NCBI GenBank assembly: GCA_002863045.1
Contig: PKDH01000015.1
Location: 1 to 64,000, forward strand
Source of the DNA: Legionella sp.
Lineage (GTDB): Bacteria; Pseudomonadota; Gammaproteobacteria; Legionellales; Legionellaceae
Direction: 5' to 3'
Length of the DNA stretch: 64,000 nucleotides
This document shows, piece by piece, positions 1 through 10,776 of the stretch (its first letter is position 1; every line of letters starts with the position of its first letter). The notes under the pieces are model-generated. The model was given only the letters and a program-made list of their open reading frames with translations. It made no database searches and had not been told where the DNA came from. A program made the translations under genes and the position numbers.

Positions 1-99
1 GAGAAGATCAGAAGCGCAAACAGACGAAAAATCACCCTTTTGAAATAAAGCCGGCATCTCGGCATTAGCGAATAGTGATAAAATAATCTTACTGCGTTT

Positions 100-530
100 T
101 AGTGGACACTGTTTTCTGACCATCACCCAGCATATTCGAACTCAAATGGCGTACGATAGCCGATAGCTGAGTGCATTCGATTATGATTATAATACACCTC
201 CAGATACTGAAATATACTAAGCCTTGTTTGCTCAGGAAATTTTCGTTTAAATAATGCCATCATTCATGCATCACAGACTAAAGATTTTTCATGCGCTTGC
301 TCATTGACCAACCAATGACTGCTCGCAAGTATAAGTCGATGACGACTGCAAGATATAACCATCCTTCTTTGGTGCAAACATAGGTAATATCACAAGCCCA
401 TTTTTGACTGCTGCTTGATTAACATTCGCATAACTTAATGCAAGACTTACTGATTCTTGTTTGAATTCCTTACTGTACTGCCTTAAATTCCTTAGCATTT
501 CTTTCACCTCTTGGTTAGGTCATAAATCCT
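100..530 (-). pseudogene. IS3-family transposase (orfB) relic
   Basis: Minus-strand translation gives broken DDE transposase text (YYNHNRMHSAIGYRTPFEFEYAGW-like; [40 protein letters not shown]-like), frame disrupted. Confidence 0.75.
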
Positions 531-780
531 AACAAATTAGTGTCTGTTTTTTCGCGGTAAAATTATTTTTCTTTAGATATGCAGAAGAGCCAAAATTTGC
601 GGCCAAAAATTTGCGACGGTATACTTATTCGTCTTTTTTTTTTCAATTCAAAAATTACATAATCTTCTGATTTTAATATTCAAACCCCATAACTAGAGTT
701 CTTAAGCAAATTTGCGAAAACATTGGGTTGAGTCGATCGGTGTTTTACCGATGTACTAATAAAAGGGTTGAGGTGTAACG

Positions 781-1344
781 ATGGTCACGAGACGTGTTTT
801 TCAATTCTTTTTACTTATAGGGTCATTTTTTATTTTATTATCGCCCGGTTTTTCTGCAAGTTGTAGTATTTCAACTATGGAAAAAAGCAAACTTTTATCC
901 ATGCCTTATGATGATTTTGATCAACAAAAAAATGGTTGGCGTCAATATGCCAAGTTAGATTGTTATCATGAAGTGGGTGTTTTAATCGATAAATATCTTG
1001 AGCAAAATATAAATGCACTTTTAGATTGGCAAATACGTATCGTAACTTGGCATGCAGGGCAACTGTATGCATCTAATAATGAATATGAATTAGCCAAAAT
1101 TAGATTCGAACAGTCCATAGATAAAAATGAACCCAAAAGTTCTCCTATATTATGGAATGACTATGTTTATGCGACGATTGCCTTTCTAAATAATGATATA
1201 TCAAAGTTAAGCCTATGCCGTGATAAAATCGCCGATGGTCCAAGTGTAAATGGCAAGAAACCTAATTTAAATGTTGTTGATAACCTAATTCAATACTTTG
1301 GACAACCTTATTCAGAAGCATATCAAGGTGGTCAAGCAAAATGA
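781..1344 (+). CDS. hypothetical secreted protein (N-terminal signal-like hydrophobic segment)
   Basis: 187 aa ORF, hydrophobic N-terminus FQFFLLIGSFFILLSPGFSASC. Confidence 0.65.
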   Translation: MVTRRVFQFFLLIGSFFILLSPGFSASCSISTMEKSKLLSMPYDDFDQQKNGWRQYAKLDCYHEVGVLIDKYLEQNINALLDWQIRIVTWHAGQLYASNNEYELAKIRFEQSIDKNEPKSSPILWNDYVYATIAFLNNDISKLSLCRDKIADGPSVNGKKPNLNVVDNLIQYFGQPYSEAYQGGQAK

Positions 1345-1535
1345 TACACACCAATTAAGCTACTTTTTCTAACACTACGCCCTGCATTTTAAATTGATTA
1401 GGACTTAAATATCCTAGATAAGAATGCAAACGATAGGGGTTAATAAAAAGCATAGCAATATAATTTAAAACATCCTGTTAAGCTTCTGCTATTGTACAAG
1501 TTCTTGTTTTAGGTGCCCCTAGAAGCTCTCAATAA
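1345..1535 (-). pseudogene. IS3-family transposase C-terminal relic
   Basis: Minus strand encodes INPYRLHSYLGYLSPNQFKMQGVVLEKVA-like tail; no intact ORF. Confidence 0.65.
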
Positions 1536-1539
1536 CAGG

Positions 1540-1613
1540 TCGAGTAAGCCGAGGGCATCTCCTCTCTCATCTTCTCACAGAACCTTACATGAGCCTCTCG
1601 ACTCATACGGCTC
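1540..1613 (-). ncRNA. group II intron 3' end relic (domain V and VI)
   Basis: Minus strand 1613-1580 reads GAGCCGTATGAGTCGAGAGGCTCATGTAAGGTTC, a 34-nt domain V-like sequence, followed by domain VI-like sequence ending CTTACTCGACC. Confidence 0.75.
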
Positions 1614-1810
1614 TTGTTATTTAGCCACCCAAGACAAACGCGCCAGTGAGCAAATAATAAGGGGCTCTTAGAATATAGATCTCTTAGCCACTGTCCTGAT
1701 AGCTTTTTACGGCGTTTCAGAAGTTGGACTAGCAGGAGCATTTGAACAGAAATTTACGGTTTCAACTATTTAAAACTTCTTGAGCATACCTCACTGTTGT
1801 AACGGCGAAA

Positions 1811-2003
1811 TATAAACATAGTTGATTACTGTACCACTACACATAGGTAGTTTATCTTTTTGCATGCTTTGCTTAAAAATTTGTACGGCTCTATCTAAGC
1901 TAGCATCTTTGTTTTATATACCCCATCGTCCATATGCCCATGCCGCGCAGGCGTCAAGACAATTAACTCTGTTAGCTAAATAATCTATCTTAAATTTATC
2001 CAT
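1811..2003 (-). pseudogene. GNAT-like N-terminal relic
   Basis: MDKFKIDYLANRVNCLDACAAWAYGRWGI*NKDASLDRAVQIFKQSMQKDKLP with internal stop. Confidence 0.5.
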
Positions 2004-2326
2004 TCAATAGTCCTTGATATCAATATAAATTGCAGCCTAGCATACAAGCTTCATCATAATTTTGATGAAAAACTCCTTATTTAAAAAATTTTACTGTTGA
2101 GAATACACGCTTTAAAAATAAAATATTTTAAAATAAAAAGTTTAATAGCCAGAATTAATTTTAGCTTCTTTAGAGCAAAAACCCATTCTTGCAAATTTAT
2201 TAGAATTATATACATATGATTTTACTGAATTTGCTCATTTTGATATCGGTGATAATGGTTTATACGGTTATGAGCGCCTACCTTTATATTGGACAGAACC
2301 TAATCACTTTCCTTATTTAATCTATG

Positions 2327-4027
2327 TTAACAAAATAGCCCTTCCCCATCCTCTTGCCCAGCACTAATCGTCTCTGCCTGTGGTTCTAGCATTTGTAAGC
2401 ATTGAGTCAGGTCGGTATATTCTCCCGCCTCAACCAATGCCCATAAATCAGGATTTACTTCCTCACCTATGCTAGGATAGAGAGCAGAAAAATTACTTTC
2501 CATTTTTCCTAATACTTGCCATCTTAATTTATCCCATACAGCAGATAAGCCTTCTTTTTTTACTTTTTCTACCTCACTAGAATTTTCTTTTAAATATATT
2601 GTGAGCTCTTGACGAACAATGCAAGGTAGCTGCAAAGCAGCAGTGGCGGGTGTGATAAAATTCACTTCACAAAGCTTGTGGATTTTTGCCATACCCTCAA
2701 TCATTTTATTAAAAGCACCACCCATACATGCTTGATTATTACCTGATTGTCCGTTATCTACGCCTGTTTCTGACAAGGCGTATTCCCGGTATATCTCATA
2801 CAGTGCCGCATAAAAGCAGTCCTCTGCAGTTTCTTGGGTGACGCCTTCCCGCCACTGAGTTTCATCATGTACTGCTGCCCAGCAATACATTAATAAATTT
2901 GTTAAAGACACTCTCGAAGCTGCATCAACATATTCAGAATCATTCAATGTTTGGATGGCTGAATCTAAACTCTGCAATATTTGATCATCTGTACGTCGAC
3001 CAACCAAATTCTTGTCATAATCTCTCACCCTTTGAGCTATTGAAATATCGAGGTCTAAATTCAATAGATTAACATTTTCAGAGTAACGCTCTTCTAATCG
3101 AGCAGCCGATCTAGAAGTACTACTATGTACACTTGCTGTATGAGTACTTTGACGACTATTCAATGTTTGAACAAGTGTCGGAACCAGCTCCATACCGACT
3201 GGTAGTAGATAAGCTAATGGAATAAAAGGCTGATTAATTTCGTCCCAAACATCTAGATTTTCAATAATTCTGACATCAGTAAATAAATTACGATGTCGAA
3301 AAAGGAAATCAAAAATTTCTTGATTTGATATAGGATTACCCTCTTCATCGACAACATACGTTAAACGCTCCATGGCATATACTAAAGCTAAATTTTGTGG
3401 TTCTTCTAATAAACGTCGAATATTACTTGAATTACGTATTCCCATTAGCTCAAGACGATGTAGTGCAACCTGTAAAGCAGCATAAGCTGTGTGTGTAGGT
3501 AAAACCATAGCTTCAGCTGGTGGTGATGGTGGAGAACCGGGAAACAAACACCTTAATAAAGTTATGGCAATAACAATAGGTGTCACAGCGATAGTAAACG
3601 CCAATGCAACGCCGAAAGTTATTGCTTTAATCGGTAATGCAACTACCCATGCTAACAAATTAAGAAAATGACTGTTTTTGCGCTTTTCAAGATAAGTATC
3701 TGCCATCAGCTTTCGCGATAATAAAGGCAGCACCGCAAAATCTAGCAGCCCTTTTTGACCGAAGCCTCGATGGTTTTTATCAAAATGATCGCCATAAAAC
3801 ACAGAAAATGTTTCATAAATACCATCCAAGATGGATAGATTACGACGCCATAAAAAAGGAATAATCGCATCTAAGGTTAAATCTGGCATATTTTGTTGGC
3901 GTATGTCCTCTGAATAAGGATGCTTTGTAGCACGAAAAGTAATACCAGAATTTGAAGACACAGGATTTAATGCAGAAAAAAAAGCAGACATCTTATTTAC
4001 TCGATAAATTTTTGAGCATTGTATCAC
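2327..4027 (-). CDS. hypothetical protein with a hydrophobic hairpin; candidate secreted effector
   Basis: 566 aa ORF; hydrophobic segment LAWVVALPIKAITFGVALAFTIAVTPIVIAITLL; three antisense ORFs are shorter. Start may be the internal Met (MSAFFSALNP). Confidence 0.75.
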   Translation of the reverse strand: MIQCSKIYRVNKMSAFFSALNPVSSNSGITFRATKHPYSEDIRQQNMPDLTLDAIIPFLWRRNLSILDGIYETFSVFYGDHFDKNHRGFGQKGLLDFAVLPLLSRKLMADTYLEKRKNSHFLNLLAWVVALPIKAITFGVALAFTIAVTPIVIAITLLRCLFPGSPPSPPAEAMVLPTHTAYAALQVALHRLELMGIRNSSNIRRLLEEPQNLALVYAMERLTYVVDEEGNPISNQEIFDFLFRHRNLFTDVRIIENLDVWDEINQPFIPLAYLLPVGMELVPTLVQTLNSRQSTHTASVHSSTSRSAARLEERYSENVNLLNLDLDISIAQRVRDYDKNLVGRRTDDQILQSLDSAIQTLNDSEYVDAASRVSLTNLLMYCWAAVHDETQWREGVTQETAEDCFYAALYEIYREYALSETGVDNGQSGNNQACMGGAFNKMIEGMAKIHKLCEVNFITPATAALQLPCIVRQELTIYLKENSSEVEKVKKEGLSAVWDKLRWQVLGKMESNFSALYPSIGEEVNPDLWALVEAGEYTDLTQCLQMLEPQAETISAGQEDGEGLFC

Positions 4028-4423
4028 AAAAAAATGATATGACTAAAAATCAATCACAAATAAATTGATCGTGAAATGCAGCCGCTACTTTTTATCATTG
4101 TCTCCATTGCTAATGATTGAACCTAGCAAATGCCTAACGGCCATTTCATAAGCTACGTCAAAACTCACCAGAATAACTCATCATTTCTACTAAACGATTA
4201 GCATATAAAAATTAAACCGCATAAAAATTAAAATTGTAACTTTAATAAATAATTAATTTGTATTAAAATGCGCAAAAATTCCATGCTTCAACATCTACTT
4301 CTGCAAAATCATCGCTTTGAATTTTCTTTAAATACATTTAGTCAATATTCTATAGGCTAAATGCAGAAGGTTGTTTACTGTCATCGAGATTAAAAAAATA
4401 TACCCATTGCAAAGGCAAACCTC

Positions 4424-5629
4424 ATGTTAAAATTGTTATTCTCACCCTTAGTTAGCTTATTTGTTTTTACCCTTGGCAGCAGTTTATTTACGACACTTGT
4501 TATTTTGCGATTGCATGAGGCACATTTTTCATCATTGATTATAGGCGCTATGACCAGTGCTTATTACGCCGGTTTAGTGATTGGTTCATTTCGCTCTGAG
4601 CGATTTATCCTAAGAGTTGGACACATTCGTGCGTTTTCGTTTTTTGCTTCCCTGCTTGCGGTTATTTGTATTGCGCAGGGCATGTACGTTGAACCCTGGT
4701 TTTGGCTTTTGTTGCGCATGGCCGGGGGGTTTGCTACAGCTGGTTTATTTATAGTCATTGAAAGCTGGCTACTGATTATTGGTGATATTAAAACCCGTGG
4801 CAAAGTGCTGTCGTTTTATATGGTGACCTTATATGCCGCCCAGGGTATTGGGCAGTTTTTAATTAATTTTGCTAGCCCCGCTGAGCTTACCTTGTTTGCT
4901 TTAGCAGCAATGTTAAGTTCCTTAGCAGTTATTCCTTTATCCATTACCAAAATCGGTCAACCCGAAATCAGTGAGCCTGTTTCACTAAGCTTTTTAGAAC
5001 TTTATAAATTATCAACCTCAGGCGTCATTGGTTGTTTATGTTCAGGCTTAATTTTAGGCGCTATTTATGGATTACTGCCTTTGTTTCTCACCCAATCACT
5101 GCCTAATTTGACCTTGGTATCTGTCTTTATGGCGCTCACTATTTTTGGTGGCATGGCATTACAATACCCCATTGGTAAATTATCTGACATGGTGGATAGA
5201 AGAATTGTGCTGATTATTATTTCTTGTTTGGTAACCGCCATTTCTATTTTTTCTATTTTTGCGTTTCATTATATTTGGGTGTCTGCACTGGCACTTTTTA
5301 TCTTTGGTGGCTTAACATTTACTTTGTATCCGATTAGCATCAGCTATGCCTGTGATAGTTTAAGTTCCTCGCATATGGTCGCCGCCACCCAGGGCTTATT
5401 GCTAACCTATAGTATTGGCGCGGCCATAGGCCCATTTATTTCACCTATATTTATGCATTATTTCGGTAAAGATGGTTTATTTATTTATTTTTGTTGTATG
5501 AGTACTTTCATGGTTTGCTTTTTCTTGTGGCGCAAAACTCAATCCCCTGCCCCTGTGCAAGAAGATACCTTTGTCGTTATGCCACTCACAACGCCAATTA
5601 CTGCCGAACTTGACCCACGAACTGAATAA
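4424..5629 (+). CDS. MFS transporter
   Basis: 401 aa, 12-TM-like, MFS style motifs (GKLSDMVDRRIVL). Confidence 0.88.
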   Translation: MLKLLFSPLVSLFVFTLGSSLFTTLVILRLHEAHFSSLIIGAMTSAYYAGLVIGSFRSERFILRVGHIRAFSFFASLLAVICIAQGMYVEPWFWLLLRMAGGFATAGLFIVIESWLLIIGDIKTRGKVLSFYMVTLYAAQGIGQFLINFASPAELTLFALAAMLSSLAVIPLSITKIGQPEISEPVSLSFLELYKLSTSGVIGCLCSGLILGAIYGLLPLFLTQSLPNLTLVSVFMALTIFGGMALQYPIGKLSDMVDRRIVLIIISCLVTAISIFSIFAFHYIWVSALALFIFGGLTFTLYPISISYACDSLSSSHMVAATQGLLLTYSIGAAIGPFISPIFMHYFGKDGLFIYFCCMSTFMVCFFLWRKTQSPAPVQEDTFVVMPLTTPITAELDPRTE

Positions 5630-5909
5630 AATTTATGAGTGTTGAAATTATTCCTATCGAAGAAAAAAATATATTAAAGGCTTCTGGTTAGCTGTTGATA
5701 GTGTGGCGCGATTATATGTCTAAATTTGCACACTAAAGACTTTTTTCCTAGCATAATTTGACCATTACTGTTTACATATGGTCTTTTTAGGTTAAAATTT
5801 AATATTTTTATAACATCACTCATTGATAATTTTATCCAACAAATTTTACTTAAGGCTATCGTTTTATTGATAAGAACCTTTTAAAGTTAAAAGTGATATT
5901 GATTTTAAT

Positions 5910-6389
5910 ATGTGTATTTCATTAGTTTTTCCGATTAAAAGCACCATTATAACGCAAACGGACATAGCAGCACCTAAGCCCCTGATATCACCCTCCAAAA
6001 AACCTCAGACACCAATGATGGCATTGTTAGTTGAAGACAACCTTATCGCTAGGAAAGTCGTGCATCGTTTACTTGAAAATGCAAATTGTCAAATCATAGA
6101 GGCTTCTAACAGTACACAAGCTTATGAAGCTTTCAAAACGCATGATTTTGATTTTGTTTTAACCGACATTGGTTTACCTGATTATTCAGGATTAGAGTTA
6201 ATTAAACAAATAAGACAATTTGAAAAGAATTATCAGCGCTCTAAAACGCCCGTTTTTATTTTAAGTGGCCATGAATATACAGATAACCTAGCGTCTTATT
6301 GCACTGAATATGATGTTGACGGATTATACAAAAAACCTTTAAGAGAAGAAGAATTGGCCAACCTTTTGGCTTTATACCATCCCAAATAA
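5910..6389 (+). CDS. response regulator receiver-domain protein
   Basis: LLVEDNLIARKVVHRLLENANC, DFVLTDIGLPDYSGLELIKQIR, KKPLREEEL. Confidence 0.88.
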   Translation: MCISLVFPIKSTIITQTDIAAPKPLISPSKKPQTPMMALLVEDNLIARKVVHRLLENANCQIIEASNSTQAYEAFKTHDFDFVLTDIGLPDYSGLELIKQIRQFEKNYQRSKTPVFILSGHEYTDNLASYCTEYDVDGLYKKPLREEELANLLALYHPK

Positions 6390-6604
6390 AGTCAATATTT
6401 TATATTTTAATACGAGCGCTACATTCATTAGCGCGAAACACCTATACCTACATTATGAACCTTTAAAACCCTAAACTAGTTTTTTTTGCAGCATGTTTAT
6501 CTATCTGTTAAATTTTTATAAATCACAAATATCAGACATGTTGATTTCAAAAAAAACTTATGTATAATTTTCAAGCATAAATTCATGCTCAATTTCCTAC
6601 CCCA

Positions 6605-7846
6605 ATGTCAGAATTAAATAATGAAGAAATTTCTGTTCCAAGAAAAATGGTCGCTTGGTTATTTCGTGAAGATAATTTATCGCTTGGCTTTTGGAATTGG
6701 TTAAAGTTACTATCAGCAACATGCATTATTCGGAATCGAAATTTTTCAAACGAGTTTTTTGATGCTTTATCAGACAAAATATCCGCATCTTTTGATGATC
6801 CTAATTTAAGTGACTTAAAAAAAGATATTATTCTGTACAACGCCCTTTCTTTTTTTGCTTTTGCTGACCCACAAGATGAACAGATTTTAACCATTCATGG
6901 TATCCAATACTCCATTGAAAAAATTGCATTAACATCAGGATGGTTAAGCTCTTCTTATTACGCCTATGGTTTAAAAGCTCTAGATAATTCAGATGCACAA
7001 TCTATTTTGGTTTTTCAAGGTACAACCACGCCAGCAGATCACGGTTTTCTTGCTGGACTTTTAGCTGATACCAGACCTTTTGGCTCAATTGGTACCCAAT
7101 TGTATGCTCGTGGACAAAAGCCAATTCAAAACTGGATTAATGCTGAAAATGATCGGACCCAAAAAAGAGTCTTATGTACGGGCCAAAGCCTAGGTGGTGC
7201 TATGAGCTTGCATGCTCATATTCATCAGCCTGATAAAGTTGATTATTTTATTTGCAATCCTCCTGGACTTACTAACCTTGAGAAGACAATCTATGAAAAT
7301 AACCAATCCTCTCTTGTTGGTGATCAGCAAAACAGAGTATTAAGTGTTGTCTCTCATCATAATGATCCGGTATTAAAATTAGGAAGTATTTATTTTCCTG
7401 AGGGAACCAAAATTTATCGACATGGTGAAAAAGACGAAAATTCAATTTTAGCCCACGCTAAAACACCCGATTGTAGTGAAAATGCTCCTGAGTTGGATTA
7501 TGTCGTACATGATAATAGTCATCGTGTTAAATCTTATGGTTGGAAAATAATAAAAGTTTTTCTACATTTGTTTGCGCTCACACTTCTAACCGTTGCCTTA
7601 CCATTTCGGATCTTGGTCAAAATAAAACGAGAACTCTTCCATTTTAAAGCCACCTACAAAGCGTCAAATAATCAATCTAATCAACAAAATATTGCTGACT
7701 ATGCACCCTTACGCAAAAACGAGGCCGAAATAGACCTAGGATACGAACAAAACTCAGCACCGCTGCATTTTCTTAAACCCAGAAAAAAACTAGATATTCG
7801 TAACGAAGAACCGGCAAGTACCACACCAGTCCATAAGCTTAACTAA
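6605..7846 (+). CDS. lipase (class 3-like) alpha/beta hydrolase; candidate effector
   Basis: GQSLGG nucleophile elbow, NDPVLKLGS, HDNSHRV; C-terminal hydrophobic helix. Confidence 0.75.
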   Translation: MSELNNEEISVPRKMVAWLFREDNLSLGFWNWLKLLSATCIIRNRNFSNEFFDALSDKISASFDDPNLSDLKKDIILYNALSFFAFADPQDEQILTIHGIQYSIEKIALTSGWLSSSYYAYGLKALDNSDAQSILVFQGTTTPADHGFLAGLLADTRPFGSIGTQLYARGQKPIQNWINAENDRTQKRVLCTGQSLGGAMSLHAHIHQPDKVDYFICNPPGLTNLEKTIYENNQSSLVGDQQNRVLSVVSHHNDPVLKLGSIYFPEGTKIYRHGEKDENSILAHAKTPDCSENAPELDYVVHDNSHRVKSYGWKIIKVFLHLFALTLLTVALPFRILVKIKRELFHFKATYKASNNQSNQQNIADYAPLRKNEAEIDLGYEQNSAPLHFLKPRKKLDIRNEEPASTTPVHKLN

Positions 7847-8028
7847 AATCACTTAGCTTTAGTTTGCTTCAATATGAACATATTCTGAAAGGTTAAAATT
7901 TTTACTTTAACAGTCTTATTTTATAGTATGTGTATTCAACAATTTTTTTTTGCAATTTACATTTTTCAACTTAATGATACTTAAAATGTTGGTGCTGCCC
8001 TACAATTTGTCATTATATAAGAGCATTG

Positions 8029-8148
8029 AATGAATGAATTTAGAATAGATTATTTAGCCAATAGACCAGATTGTCTTAACGCCTGCGCGGCATGGGCATA
8101 TGGGGAGTACAAAAAGAAGATAGAAATTTAGGTTTGGCAAAATCACTA
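8029..8148 (+). pseudogene. GNAT-like N-terminal relic (second copy), frameshifted
   Basis: MNEFRIDYLANRPDCLNACAAWAYG then frameshift into GVQKEDRNLGLAKSL; homologous to minus-strand relic at 1811-2003. Confidence 0.5.
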
Positions 8149-8263
8149 TAACAGAGTAAGACCTCATTTAAGCCTAGGCTATAAAACACCTATAGAATTT
8201 AAACTTGAACAGAATATTAATTTAACAAGCGGGGATAAGCTCTCTATACTGAATTGGTATTAA
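8146..8263 (+). pseudogene. IS3-family transposase C-terminal relic
   Basis: HYNRVRPHLSLGYKTPIEFKLEQNINLTSGDKLSILNWY*. Confidence 0.75.
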
Positions 8264-8334
8264 AAAACCGGGCAGGTCAAATACATTCGGCATGTTTTGG
8301 AAAATTTATATTATTTGACTTTCCACTAATCATA

Positions 8335-9318
8335 TTATCTTCTATAGGCCATAAAGCCTCTAAGTAAACAGCTAAGTTTTCCACGCTGCCAGGACATGAT
8401 AGATTCTTTTCCGCATGCCAGCATCAACCAATAATGAGCTAAAATTCCATAAATAAACCATAGCTTGTGTGCTATTGAAAAAGCATCTGATATATTTTCT
8501 TCGGACTCGAACATCATGTAAGGCTTAAGACCGGCGCTCTTTATCTCCACATAAGCCTTATCCTCTTCTTTTAAGGCATGATTTTTTTTAATTATGTGCA
8601 AAAAATTAAGCAGCGAAAAAAATGGATGGGAAATAACCAGTTCACCCAAATCAATGATAGTGATTGTCTTTGAGGTGTCATCAATAAGCATATTATTGTC
8701 ATTGCAGTCAGGCTGGACAATGGTTTGCTTTATTGAATATGAAGATAGTTTTTCACATAAAGTGGAAATCTTTGGAACCAAAGCTCCTACTTCATCGACT
8801 TCTATTTCTGACAATCCATCATCCATCAACAACTTCTTGTCTGAAATTACCTCTCTATACAAGTCAGGAAAGTTTTCTAGTCGCCAATCTGGCACACCAA
8901 TATTCAGAAGAACATTAACGCGCTCTGTAACTGCTAGCTGAAGTGATGTAAATTGGTTAATAGCACGGCAAACCAACTCTTTATCAAATTTTTTCTTTAG
9001 AATTACCCTTAATGAGTGGCCTGCATCTTTCATTAAAAAACAATTCAATTCAGTGTTTGAAGCAATTACTCTGGATGTAGAGGCATCAAATTGTTCATGT
9101 AAAACTTGAGATATTTTGGCTTCCAAGACAATTGCCGGTGGCGTTTGTTTTAGATAGACATACCCCTCAGATGTTTTAAACCTGACGACATACGACCAAT
9201 GGGTGTGTTGCACCTTTTCTGGTAAATCGGTTTTTAGAGTATATCCAAGAGAGGTCAGAAGTCTGTTGGCCCATTGAATAGCCTCTTTGTGCATATTATT
9301 AGTCATTTTATCAGTCAA
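8335..9318 (-). CDS. phosphotransferase family protein (APH-like)
   Basis: Kinase-like motifs VYLKQ, VQPDCNDNNMLIDD, IIDLGE. Confidence 0.7.
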   Translation of the reverse strand: MTDKMTNNMHKEAIQWANRLLTSLGYTLKTDLPEKVQHTHWSYVVRFKTSEGYVYLKQTPPAIVLEAKISQVLHEQFDASTSRVIASNTELNCFLMKDAGHSLRVILKKKFDKELVCRAINQFTSLQLAVTERVNVLLNIGVPDWRLENFPDLYREVISDKKLLMDDGLSEIEVDEVGALVPKISTLCEKLSSYSIKQTIVQPDCNDNNMLIDDTSKTITIIDLGELVISHPFFSLLNFLHIIKKNHALKEEDKAYVEIKSAGLKPYMMFESEENISDAFSIAHKLWFIYGILAHYWLMLACGKESIMSWQRGKLSCLLRGFMAYRR

Positions 9319-10310
9319 AATGTATCTTCCACCACAGTACCTTGATGATATGCAATCTTCCAGGAATCATTTTCAAGCCGCCATATTGTTGAACGCCTTG
9401 TGACTCTCGTTCCCTGTATAAGGGTATAAGTCAGCAAGTAGTTATGATCAGCAATTTTCTGGCAACAAAAATCTGTTGCTCGCCACGGCGCGGTTTCCCA
9501 TTCATCAATAGGTTGCTGTTGATATCTTTCAAGCAATGTTTTGATGACATCTTCTCGGCTATACCTTCGTCCTGAAGCACCGATCTCCCAAAAGGATGTA
9601 ATCGTCATATTTTCCAATGCTTCACGAGACGTGCCAAACTCTCGCCTGTGAAAAATTGGTTCCCTTTTTTTGAGCTCTTGTAATATATTTTGACAATCAG
9701 GCGCTGTTTTAAGAGGTATTGCTGATTGAGCCCCAATTTTTTTTACAATGATATTAACGATGAACTCTGCTCGTTCATGAGGGGGTAGCAATGGAACTTC
9801 AATGATGTTGTAGCTCAAGTCTTCATAAACCTTCCTGACTTCATCACCAAACAACCTGGCCTGACTGTAAGTCATTTTACGCTCATCATCATTTTCATAA
9901 ATTTCTTCCCAAGCTGGGAGGAAGAAAACTTGTTTGTTGTATTGATATTGATGAGCGGCTTTCATTGAAGAATGCGAATCTAAGTCAAATAGTCCTGCAT
10001 AGCAAATATCATCAGGAATGCCACGATCATAAATAACAGGGCCATGACGATTTTCCATTTGCTTGAATTGATAGATTGAGCGAGATAGTAGAAGGTCGGT
10101 AAATAATTTTGGATCCTGGTCAGGAACGCTGCTTCCTTCGATTGCTCTTTGTTCCGCTAAAATTTGCCTGGCCGGTTCATCAATGCAGATTAATCCCGTT
10201 TTTCTCAATTCTTTGAGAATTGTTGATTTACCTGCCCCCATGGCGCCAGTTATTATGAAATAGTTGCTCTTACGGCTTTGGCTCATTATCAGCCTCCATC
10301 TTTTTTGCAA
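9315..10310 (-). CDS. AAA ATPase/kinase domain fused to C-terminal DUF4440/SnoaL-like domain
   Basis: GAMGAGKST Walker A, IYDRGIPDD; C-terminus ENMTITSFWEIGASGRRYSREDVIKTLLERY...TRRSTIWRLENDSWKIAYHQGT. Confidence 0.75.
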   Translation of the reverse strand: MQKRWRLIMSQSRKSNYFIITGAMGAGKSTILKELRKTGLICIDEPARQILAEQRAIEGSSVPDQDPKLFTDLLLSRSIYQFKQMENRHGPVIYDRGIPDDICYAGLFDLDSHSSMKAAHQYQYNKQVFFLPAWEEIYENDDERKMTYSQARLFGDEVRKVYEDLSYNIIEVPLLPPHERAEFIVNIIVKKIGAQSAIPLKTAPDCQNILQELKKREPIFHRREFGTSREALENMTITSFWEIGASGRRYSREDVIKTLLERYQQQPIDEWETAPWRATDFCCQKIADHNYLLTYTLIQGTRVTRRSTIWRLENDSWKIAYHQGTVVEDTF

Positions 10311-10776
10311 AGTGAAGTTTCATGCCGATATGACTTTGCACAAATCCAAGGCTCTCATAAAATTTCAGGGCATCAGGTCTGGTGATGTCTGTCGTGAGCT
10401 GTACTAAGTGGCAGTCATTTTGGCGGGCCTTCTCTATTAGGAATTGAAATAACTTTTTGCCAATGCCTTTATTCCGGTATTCTCGATGAACTCTAACACC
10501 TTCAATTTGAGTTCGACGCCCACCTTGGTAGGTTAAGTATTGCAAGTAATCTAATTGAGCGACACCAACGACTTTACCTTGATCTTCTACAACAAATATC
10601 TCAGAGTTATTATTTTTGGAAATGTTATCCCATGCTTTAAGGTAAAGCGAGTTGGGTGGCATAGTATTGTCTTCTCGCTGAGCGCCAAGCAAGTCATCGG
10701 CAAGCAGCTTTACTATAAGAGGTAGGTCGCGTTTTTCTGCTCTACGTATATTAGTTTCTGCCATAGTTAAACTCAT
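10270..10776 (-). CDS. GNAT N-acetyltransferase
   Basis: EGVRVHREYRNKGIGKKLFQFLIEKARQ...FYESLGF. Confidence 0.88.
   Translation of the reverse strand: MSLTMAETNIRRAEKRDLPLIVKLLADDLLGAQREDNTMPPNSLYLKAWDNISKNNNSEIFVVEDQGKVVGVAQLDYLQYLTYQGGRRTQIEGVRVHREYRNKGIGKKLFQFLIEKARQNDCHLVQLTTDITRPDALKFYESLGFVQSHIGMKLHFAKKMEADNEPKP

Noticed and set aside
3489-3671. Plus-strand ORF inside the 566-aa gene
   Set aside because: Antisense shadow ORF, low complexity, no family signal
8594-8941. Plus-strand 115-aa ORF opposite the APH-like gene
   Set aside because: Complementary to a well-supported kinase-like CDS
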